A stretch of DNA of 11,737 nt from Alphaproteobacteria bacterium. Lineage in GTDB: Bacteria > Pseudomonadota > Alphaproteobacteria > Rickettsiales > UBA1997. Under the pieces are notes generated by a model. It was not told where the DNA came from, did no database searches, and saw only the letters and a program-made list of their open reading frames with translations. The stretch lies in assembly GCA_016869775.1 (NCBI GenBank), contig VGDJ01000028.1, positions 1-11,737 on the forward strand, written 5' to 3'. The translations under genes and the position numbers were made by a program. Positions 6,108 through 11,737 of this stretch are shown here, in pieces; position 1 is the stretch's first letter; each line of letters opens with the position of its first letter.

Positions 6108-7733
6108 ATGGAAATCGGCACAATATCTAATATTTATTTGTTGATTTTTCTCCCCCTTTTTGCCTCACTAACTTGTCAAATTTTTCAAATTAAAAACTTC
6201 TGCTTTTCGATTTCATTATTAACGGTTATAGCAGTTTTTGGTTTATTAGTTAAAGTATTCCCTGATGTTTTAATTTATGAAAAAATAAAAAATGATTACG
6301 ATTTATCCCTTTTATCAATCGCTCTTGAATTTTCGTTAGACCTTATAGGAATTGTTTTTTTAGTCGTAATAATTTTTTTAGAAGCGGTAATTTTAATTTT
6401 CTATCGAACTGATATTTTAAAAATATTAAACCAGCGCAATCAATCGAATTTTTATTCAGTTTTTTTATTAAATTTATTTAGTTTAGTTGGAATTTTAACC
6501 ACCAATAATTTATTCAATTTATATCTTTTTATTGAGATTCATAGTTTTTCCTTCTTTGCAATAACAACAATTTCTCATAATAAAAAATTGCTCGATATTT
6601 CTTTTAAAAACTTTTGTTTGAGCGCGGTTTCTTCAATATTGATTTTGATATGTTTTTTTGCGATTTATTTAACTTTTAGTGAATTAAATTTTGATAAAAT
6701 CGCTGATAATATTTTTTTGATGCCGGCAAGTAAAATTTGGTTTATTCTAATGATTTTATTGCTTTTTTCTCTGGCTCTTATCGTAAAATTTTTCCCACTT
6801 TGGCAATATTTCGAAAAAATTAAAAGCACCAGTTTGGTTGCAAGTTTTTTAATTATAGATGCTTTTTTTATAAAAATTTTAGTTGGATTATTTTTAGCAA
6901 TAAAATTCATTTATTTTTTCTTTGGATATAATTTTTTATTTAGTCAATATCAATTCTCACCTATAATGATTTTGACTGGCTTTGGACTTGTTTTATACAG
7001 CTCATTTAAATTGTTTAAAGAGCATCACTTGAAATTAATATGTATTTTTTTTTCTATCTCAAATATTGGCTTTATGATATCGGCATTAGGCATGCAATCA
7101 GTTGAATCAATTCAGTCTTTATTCTTTTTTTTAATTAATTTTTCGTTGATAAATTTTTTCATTTTTTTTTTTTCTATCTCAAATATTGGCTTTATGATAT
7201 CGGCATTAGGCATGCAATCAGTTGAATCAATTCAGTCTTTATTCTTTTTTTTAATTAATTTTTCGTTGATAAATTTTTTCATTTTTTTGTTTGCAAGTTT
7301 TATGAAAAAAAATTGTCAAACTTCCTCAATCAACAGAATATTCAAAATTGCATTTGCAAGTGAATTATCTTCAATACCATTCAAATTAATTGTTCCTTTT
7401 ATTGCAGCTTTACCATTTACTTTTTTATTTTTCGGATACTGGTATATGGCCCTGGCGAGCATGGAACTAAACTTAAAAATAATAATGATTATTGGGTTAA
7501 TTTTTTCTAATTTTGTTCAATTAAATATTGCTATGAAAATTATCGATTCAATCATCAAAAATAATAACATTTCCAAATCAAATTTGAGTGAGTATTCAAC
7601 ATCAAAGGATTATTTTCAGATATTATGTTTTTGGATTATGGCTCTAACTGTTTTTACAACGGCGCTTTTATCGGAATCGATTAACGATATGTCGCTCCGC
7701 TTCGCTTCGTTTTTATTAGCAAACACAATTTAA
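6108..7733 (+). CDS. Proton-antiporter superfamily membrane subunit (NuoN/NuoM/MrpD-like) with internal 40-residue duplication
   Basis: This 541-residue polytopic inner-membrane protein resembles the proton-translocating subunits of complex I (NuoL/M/N) and Mrp Na+/H+ antiporters. The helix-5 motif NNLFNLYLFIEIHS holds Glu143 at the family position. SLALIVKFFPLWQYFEKIK resembles the helix-7 Lys-then-Pro segment, with Lys227. HLKLICIFFSISNIGFM matches the K-x-x-(L/I)AYSS-x-S-x-(I/M)GY motif, with Lys309. The helix-12 Lys expected after LP appears to be missing (ALPFTFLFFGYWY). Residues 314-353 are repeated exactly as 354-393; without the copy the length would be 501, the family norm and close to the 504 of the next gene. 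No other nuo or mrp genes are adjacent, so it could be a stray complex I or Mrp paralogue or part of a two-subunit carrier. Its stop is 4 bases before the next ATG. Confidence 0.8.
   Translation: MEIGTISNIYLLIFLPLFASLTCQIFQIKNFCFSISLLTVIAVFGLLVKVFPDVLIYEKIKNDYDLSLLSIALEFSLDLIGIVFLVVIIFLEAVILIFYRTDILKILNQRNQSNFYSVFLLNLFSLVGILTTNNLFNLYLFIEIHSFSFFAITTISHNKKLLDISFKNFCLSAVSSILILICFFAIYLTFSELNFDKIADNIFLMPASKIWFILMILLLFSLALIVKFFPLWQYFEKIKSTSLVASFLIIDAFFIKILVGLFLAIKFIYFFFGYNFLFSQYQFSPIMILTGFGLVLYSSFKLFKEHHLKLICIFFSISNIGFMISALGMQSVESIQSLFFFLINFSLINFFIFFFSISNIGFMISALGMQSVESIQSLFFFLINFSLINFFIFLFASFMKKNCQTSSINRIFKIAFASELSSIPFKLIVPFIAALPFTFLFFGYWYMALASMELNLKIIMIIGLIFSNFVQLNIAMKIIDSIIKNNNISKSNLSEYSTSKDYFQILCFWIMALTVFTTALLSESINDMSLRFASFLLANTI
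7045..7288 (+). repeat. Perfect 120-bp tandem duplication within the antiporter gene
   Basis: Bases 7045-7164 and 7165-7284 are identical with a period of 120, and the identity runs four bases further (to 7288), so about 2.03 copies are present. The junctions fall in T tracts (7045-7053, 7162-7173, 7282-7288) that give the microhomology expected for slippage or unequal exchange. The unit is exactly 40 codons and keeps the frame. The lack of any difference, even at third positions, means the event is very recent or is an assembly artefact. Confidence 0.97.
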
Positions 7734-7737
7734 CTTT

Positions 7738-9252
7738 ATGCAACAAGGACAATTACTTTTATTTGTTATTGCATTATTTCCCTTTATTAGTTGGTTTGCA
7801 TCGAGATTTTTTAGAAACTTTGAAGGGCTTTACAATTTTTCTTATTATTTATTTCCAATTCTTTATTTAATAAATCTATTTCAAGCTTCACAATATTTTA
7901 ACTTAGAACTAAACCAATTGACAATTCTTGAGGCAGTTAGAGGTCTTTCAATGTCAATTTATGTTGATAAGCTGAGCCTAGTTTTTTTGTATGTTTTAGG
8001 ATTTATTTGGCTTCTATTTTCATTTTATGCGACTCGTTATTTCCAAATTTTAAATAATAAAAATTCATATTTTATAAAAGAGTATTTTTTGTTAATCGTT
8101 AGTTTCTTAAATTTTTTAATTTTAAGCGAAAATCTTTTTACAATTTTGTTTTTTTATATTTGTTTGATAATTTCTAGTCATTTTTTTGGTGTAAGATATC
8201 TTAATTTTTTAGAAACAAAATTTACAAAATTCTTTACTTTTATTTTATATTTAGAAAGTTTTTTAATTTTTATTGCAACTGTAATTACCTACAAAATAAA
8301 CGGCCAAATCGATTTTATTGAAAAAATAATTTTACCCTCAAATTATGATCAACTTCAGCATCTAATTATATTTTTATTGTTCTTTTTTGGTTTGTTTTTG
8401 GCGATGTCTGTGCCAATTTATTTATTTTTCAAAAACATCAAATTTGACAGTTTGATTTTGATGGTTTTATTCATGGTTTCATATGGATTTTCAAGCTGTT
8501 TTGTGTTTTTAAAAATATTAAATTATATATACGGATATAAAGGTTTGGCGCTCATAACCAAAACATATGGTTTACGTTTTTTTGAGATAATTGTTATAAC
8601 TAATCTTGTAGTTTCAGCGATATTTTTTTTAAAAAATAACGACCTTAAATCATCAAGTTTTTTTATTTTTTTTAATCAGTTCATTATTTTAATTTTTTCA
8701 ATAATAGTTCATGCCTCAGGTAAATTTAATTTTGCAGTTATTTCTCTTATTGGTTTTTTAATAAATTTTACAATCTTGTTTTTTTGTCTTGGAAATTTTG
8801 AACTTTATCTTCACAAATCTCCTAATAAATCTTTAAATGGAATTTTTTATATTATGCCAATTACATCAGTTATTTTGTTTTTTGGATTTTTATCTTTAGT
8901 AGGCTTGGCACCATCATTGTCAATGGTTGATAAATTTACAATTTTATTATTTTTAATTAAAAATAAGATGTATTTTTCAATAACTATATTGGCTTTAAAT
9001 TTTATATTTTTGGGAATTTTTATTTTTAAAAAATATCAAGAATTTTCTCAAAAAGATTGCATTATTAAGTCTGACGGTCAAATCGAAAATATTGCAATCG
9101 ACGAAAAAATTTTAAATCTAGGTAAAAAAATTGACATCGATTCGAGTTTGATTTTGACTACTCTTTTTGTGGCAATTTTTGGCTTTATTGGTTTAATATT
9201 TTTTTCATACATAACTCAATTTTTATCTTTTTATGATGCAATCAAGGGCTGA
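7738..9252 (+). CDS. Proton-antiporter superfamily membrane subunit (NuoL/NuoM/MrpD-like), divergent
   Basis: This 504-residue, very hydrophobic protein has many predicted transmembrane helices. Family traces are SIYVDKLSLVFLYVL (73-87, the usual D-x-L-S entry to helix 3), YATRYF (97-102), ENLFTILFFY (131-140), DLKSSSFFIFFNQF (302-315, Lys304), and the C-terminal YIMPITSV...VGLAPSLSMVDKF (371-400) with the helix-12 Lys399. The helix-5 Glu expected after NLF...FFY seems to be Ile141, and the segment ahead of Pro226 lacks the helix-7 Lys, so half of the charged proton path is gone. The protein may therefore not translocate ions alone. It starts 4 bases after the preceding antiporter-like gene, and its end overlaps proA by 20 bases. 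It may partner the upstream protein; the ion and the complex are unknown. Confidence 0.72.
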   Translation: MQQGQLLLFVIALFPFISWFASRFFRNFEGLYNFSYYLFPILYLINLFQASQYFNLELNQLTILEAVRGLSMSIYVDKLSLVFLYVLGFIWLLFSFYATRYFQILNNKNSYFIKEYFLLIVSFLNFLILSENLFTILFFYICLIISSHFFGVRYLNFLETKFTKFFTFILYLESFLIFIATVITYKINGQIDFIEKIILPSNYDQLQHLIIFLLFFFGLFLAMSVPIYLFFKNIKFDSLILMVLFMVSYGFSSCFVFLKILNYIYGYKGLALITKTYGLRFFEIIVITNLVVSAIFFLKNNDLKSSSFFIFFNQFIILIFSIIVHASGKFNFAVISLIGFLINFTILFFCLGNFELYLHKSPNKSLNGIFYIMPITSVILFFGFLSLVGLAPSLSMVDKFTILLFLIKNKMYFSITILALNFIFLGIFIFKKYQEFSQKDCIIKSDGQIENIAIDEKILNLGKKIDIDSSLILTTLFVAIFGFIGLIFFSYITQFLSFYDAIKG

Positions 9253-10504
9253 AATTATAGCCGAAGTCTTAAAAATATGTAATGAGGCTAAAAGTGCTGC
9301 GAAGATAATGTCAAACCTAAGCGAGTCACCAAAAAATAGTATTTTAAAGCAAGTCAAAGAAGCTATTACTATTAATACAAATCAAATTCTTCAGGCTAAT
9401 CAAATTGATATTGAAAATGCTCATAAAAATGGATTAGAGGCCTCAAAAATTGATAGACTTTTAATAGATGAAAATAAAATAAATAACATTATCAATTCAA
9501 TTGATGAAATCATAAATCTTCCAGATCCGGTCGGAAAAATTTCTTACAATGTAAACCGTCCAAATGGTTTAAATATTCGAAGAATATCAACACCCATCGG
9601 AGTTATGCTTGCAATATATGAATCGCGACCAAATGTAACTGCAGATATTGCTTCATTGGCAATAAAATCTGGCAACGTTGTAATTTTACGAAGTGGAACC
9701 GAGGCTATAAATTCATCAAAAATATTAGCCGATATTTTTAAAAAAGTTTTAATCGAAAATAATCTACCCTCAGGAGCGGTATCTTTTTGTGATAATCCGA
9801 ATAGAGATCTAATAAAAGAACTTCTTAAAATGGATAGATTTATCGATGTAGTAATTCCGCGCGGTGGAAAATCTTTAATATTAGCAATTGCAAAGCACAC
9901 AAGGATCCCTTTGTTTAAGCATCTTGATGGAAACTGCCACACTTATATACACGAGGATGCTGATTTTGAAAAAGCGCGAAAAATATTATTAAATGCTAAA
10001 ATGCGTCGAGTTGGAATTTGTGGCGCCACTGAATCTTTATTAGTTGATAAAAAGATTGCTCGAAAAATTTTACCAATTTTAATTGATGACTTAATTAAAA
10101 ATGGATGTGAAGTGAGGGGTGATTCGCTTTCGCGCCAGATTGATAAAAGAGTTCAGAAGGTTACCAAAAAAGATTATTATCAAGAATATCTTGATAAAAT
10201 TTTATCATTAAAAATTGTTAGTGATATTAATGAGGCTATTGATCATATTGCTAAATTTGGCTCATCTCATACCGAGAGTATTGTCACTGAAAATTATGAA
10301 TCTGCTCAACAATTTTTATCGCAAGTTGATTCGGCAATAGTTATGCACAATGCTTCAACGCAGTTTGCTGACGGAGGTGAATTTGGTCTTGGAGCTGAGG
10401 TTGGGATTTCAACTGGAAGACTTCATGCCAGAGGACCGGTTGGTTTAGAGCAACTTACAACCTACAAATATCAAGTTGTTGCTGATTGTGCTATTCGTAA
10501 ATAG
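9233..10504 (+). CDS. proA: Gamma-glutamyl phosphate reductase ProA
   Basis: ProA reduces gamma-glutamyl phosphate with NADPH to glutamate semialdehyde, the second step of proline synthesis. It has 423 residues, close to the 417 of E. coli. The aldehyde-dehydrogenase-like fold shows PIGVMLAIYESRPNVT (121-136), IKSGNVVILRSG (144-155), VVIPRGGKSL (206-215) and the catalytic Cys263 in AKMRRVGICGATES. EFGLGAEVGIST and LHARGPVGLEQLTTYKY follow near the C-terminus, so it looks complete. ATGs at 9233 and 9236 are both possible starts. Either lies inside the end of the preceding membrane-protein gene, suggesting translational coupling, though no Shine-Dalgarno is visible. proB, whose kinase product makes the unstable substrate, is not in the window. 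recR follows after 16 bases. Confidence 0.96.
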   Translation: MMQSRAEIIAEVLKICNEAKSAAKIMSNLSESPKNSILKQVKEAITINTNQILQANQIDIENAHKNGLEASKIDRLLIDENKINNIINSIDEIINLPDPVGKISYNVNRPNGLNIRRISTPIGVMLAIYESRPNVTADIASLAIKSGNVVILRSGTEAINSSKILADIFKKVLIENNLPSGAVSFCDNPNRDLIKELLKMDRFIDVVIPRGGKSLILAIAKHTRIPLFKHLDGNCHTYIHEDADFEKARKILLNAKMRRVGICGATESLLVDKKIARKILPILIDDLIKNGCEVRGDSLSRQIDKRVQKVTKKDYYQEYLDKILSLKIVSDINEAIDHIAKFGSSHTESIVTENYESAQQFLSQVDSAIVMHNASTQFADGGEFGLGAEVGISTGRLHARGPVGLEQLTTYKYQVVADCAIRK

Positions 10505-10520
10505 TTAAAAAATTTAAAAT

Positions 10521-11114
10521 ATGGCAATAAATGTTATAGAAAATCTTGCTAAAATTATTGCTAAGTTCCCGGGAATGGGTCCGAGGATTGCTAAAAAAAT
10601 CGTCCTAACTTTGGCTTTGAATAAAGAAAAATATCTTAAACCTCTTATTCATTATCTTAATGAACTAAATGAAAAAGTTCATAATTGTGATTTGTGTGGA
10701 AATATTGATGAGGGTAAGATTTGCAATATTTGTCTTGACGAAAAACGCGATAAAACAATTCTATGCATTGTTGAAGAGGTCGGAGATTTGTGGGCTATCG
10801 AAAGATCAAAGAATTTTTACGGAAAATATTTTGTGTTGGGTGGAAATTTATCAGCAATTACTGGGAAAAATATTGAAGATTTGAATTTTAGTAAATTAAT
10901 TTCCAGAGTTCAAAACGAAAATTTTCTTGAACTTATAATCGCCACAAGTGCAACAATTGATGGACAAAATACTGCACATTATATAGTGGATCTTCTATCA
11001 AATTATAATGTAAAGATTACTCGCCTTGGTCACGGTATACCAATAGGTAGCGAATTAGACTATCTTGATGAGGGAACTATTTCGATTGCCTTAAAAACTC
11101 GTTCTAATTTTTAA
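10521..11114 (+). CDS. recR: Recombination mediator protein RecR
   Basis: RecR acts with RecO (and RecF) to load RecA onto gapped single-stranded DNA. The 197-residue product has the standard domain order. An N-terminal helix-hairpin-helix is seen in KFPGMGPRIAKKI (15-27). A four-Cys zinc finger is formed by Cys56, Cys59, Cys68 and Cys71. The Toprim domain has CIVEEVGDLWAIE (82-94), YFVLGGNLSAITG and ATSATIDGQNTAHYI (141-155), and the C-terminal LGHGIPIGSELDYLD completes it. It is the last gene of the plus-strand run that starts at carA. In many bacteria recR follows dnaX and an ybaB-like gene; here it follows proA, a rearranged context. A weak terminator-like hairpin begins inside its stop codon. 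Confidence 0.97.
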   Translation: MAINVIENLAKIIAKFPGMGPRIAKKIVLTLALNKEKYLKPLIHYLNELNEKVHNCDLCGNIDEGKICNICLDEKRDKTILCIVEEVGDLWAIERSKNFYGKYFVLGGNLSAITGKNIEDLNFSKLISRVQNENFLELIIATSATIDGQNTAHYIVDLLSNYNVKITRLGHGIPIGSELDYLDEGTISIALKTRSNF

Positions 11115-11133
11115 ATTCCTATTTTGGGAATTT
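11113..11133 (+). terminator. Possible terminator after recR
   Basis: AAATTCC and GGAATTT form a 7-bp stem around a 7-base loop, with the T run at the 3' arm continuing one base before TATA. It starts in the recR stop codon, where the operon should end. The stem has only two G-C pairs and the T tract is short, so termination would be inefficient. Confidence 0.4.
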
Positions 11134-11385
11134 TATACTACTCAAAACAAATATTAGTTGCCTTTTTGAAGTTCGGTGTAAAAAATCAAAGCAGATTTAC
11201 ATAGTAACTTATACAAAATTTATTGATGTCTTAAGAATTAGATTATGGGTGAGTATGGGGTGCTTAAATTATAGTAAAATCAAAAAATGAAATCGTAAAT
11301 ATTGTCGTAATAAAGTTAGTTCTTTGAATTATTTAATTAGTTTAGAAAACTTTTAGATAAGAAATTATTGGAAGGTAATTTTGAG
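11115..11385. other. Intergenic region between recR and tRNA-Ala
   Basis: Apart from the weak hairpin after recR, these 271 bp show no open frame with protein-like content, no tRNA fold and no clear promoter. A G-rich patch (GGGTGAGTATGGGGTG, 11247-11262) interrupts otherwise AT-rich DNA. I see no structure that supports naming an RNA gene. Confidence 0.5.
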
Positions 11386-11461
11386 TGGTGGAGATAAGGA
11401 GGCTCGAACTCCTGACCCTCTGCTTGCAAAGCAGATGCTCTACCAACTGAGCTATATCCCC
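11386..11461 (-). tRNA. tRNA-Ala (anticodon TGC), CCA end encoded
   Basis: The minus strand folds into a 76-base cloverleaf. The acceptor arms are GGGGATA and TATCTCC, with one G-U pair. The D arm starts AGCTCAGTTGGTAGAGC. The anticodon stem TCTGC/GCAGA encloses the loop TTTGCAA with anticodon TGC. The T arm is AGGAG/CTCCT with loop TTCGAGC. The discriminator is A and a genomic CCA follows. It is not flanked by tRNA-Ile or rRNA genes, so it is not in an rRNA spacer. Confidence 0.98.
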
Positions 11462-11490
11462 TTTATTTACGATTAGTATTTGTTCAATAA

Positions 11491-11519
11491 AAATTAAATT
11501 TAATTCCAATAATTGTCAA
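11491..11519 (-). promoter_or_regulatory. Probable promoter of tRNA-Ala
   Basis: On the minus strand a perfect -35 hexamer TTGACA (11519-11514) is followed by a 17-base spacer and TAATTT (11496-11491). The predicted start falls about 20-25 bases before the mature tRNA 5' end, a normal leader length. The -10 matches four of six positions. Confidence 0.45.
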
Positions 11520-11526
11520 CAAACAT

Positions 11527-11737
11527 ATGAGACTTAATTTTTTAGAAAAATTAAAAGCTAAATTGAGCAATTTTAAAAATAGAATTAATTTTAAAAAAGG
11601 ATTTAGTCTCAATGATTTATCAGTAATGATATCAACAGTATTGATAGTTACCGCTACTTCAGTTGCAATTACAGAAATTAAAACTGGTTCAAAAAAATCA
11701 GAGCTCGATTCGGCAAAGTTTGAAAGAATTAATAAAG
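11527..11737 (+). CDS. Prepilin/pseudopilin-like protein, 3'-truncated by window edge
   Basis: An open frame from the ATG at 11527 gives 70 residues and runs off the window. After a basic 25-residue leader rich in Lys and Asn comes KKG|FSLNDLSV, which resembles the type III signal cut by prepilin peptidase between Gly25 and Phe26. A hydrophobic stretch (about 31-49, LSVMISTVLIVTATSVAIT) and a charged, helix-prone segment (EIKTGSKKSELDSAKF) follow, as in type IV pilins and type II secretion pseudopilins. Position +5 is Asp (residue 30), not the near-invariant Glu. The 65-bp gap to the divergent tRNA-Ala holds no Shine-Dalgarno. It could also be an ordinary single-pass membrane protein, since the C-terminal domain is not visible. 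No pilus assembly gene lies nearby. Confidence 0.6.
   Translation, partial: MRLNFLEKLKAKLSNFKNRINFKKGFSLNDLSVMISTVLIVTATSVAITEIKTGSKKSELDSAKFERINK

Noticed and set aside
7691..7710. Short CGCTC/CGCTT repeat near the end of the first antiporter gene, resembling the edge of a rickettsial palindromic element
   Set aside because: It is only about 20 bases, codes for the ordinary C-terminal MSLRFASF, and has no matching inverted arm.

Overview
The window is AT-rich, gene-dense bacterial DNA made almost entirely of recognisable housekeeping genes. The proteins point to an alphaproteobacterium with a streamlined, probably host-associated genome, most likely Rickettsiales-like. The reasons are strong A/T bias, many Asn/Lys/Ile/Phe residues, short intergenic gaps, genes shuffled out of their usual operons, and a solitary tRNA-Ala(TGC) outside any rRNA operon. 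The family cannot be fixed from this sequence. carA and proA imply at least part of pyrimidine and proline synthesis, which many obligate intracellular Rickettsia lack.

Layout. (1) 1-1408, plus strand: the 3' part of a FadB/FadJ-type 3-hydroxyacyl-CoA dehydrogenase, overlapping ruvC. (2) 1454-3315, minus strand: a small rhodanese-domain gene followed by dnaA, joined by a one-base stop/start overlap. A 267-bp intergenic region upstream carries an operator-like palindrome and A/T hairpins. (3) 3583-4828, minus strand: queF followed by lgt. (4) 4910-11114, plus strand: carA, two membrane proteins of the NuoL/M/N-MrpA/D proton-antiporter superfamily, proA and recR. All gaps are very short, or the genes overlap, so this looks like one mixed-function operon. 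(5) 11386-11461, minus strand: tRNA-Ala. (6) From 11527: the 5' end of a plus-strand gene whose product starts like a type IV prepilin or pseudopilin and runs off the window.

What stands out. The first antiporter-like gene contains a perfect in-frame 120-bp tandem duplication that doubles a two-helix segment of its conserved core. The two adjacent antiporter-like proteins seem to have lost complementary sets of the family's charged intramembrane residues. The last gene encodes a divergent prepilin-like N-terminus with Asp at position +5 instead of Glu. DnaA has an altered DNA-recognition signature. I see no CRISPR array, transposase, phage gene or defence system. The antiporter pair and the prepilin-like gene are the only candidates for something not yet described, and both rest on sequence reading alone.
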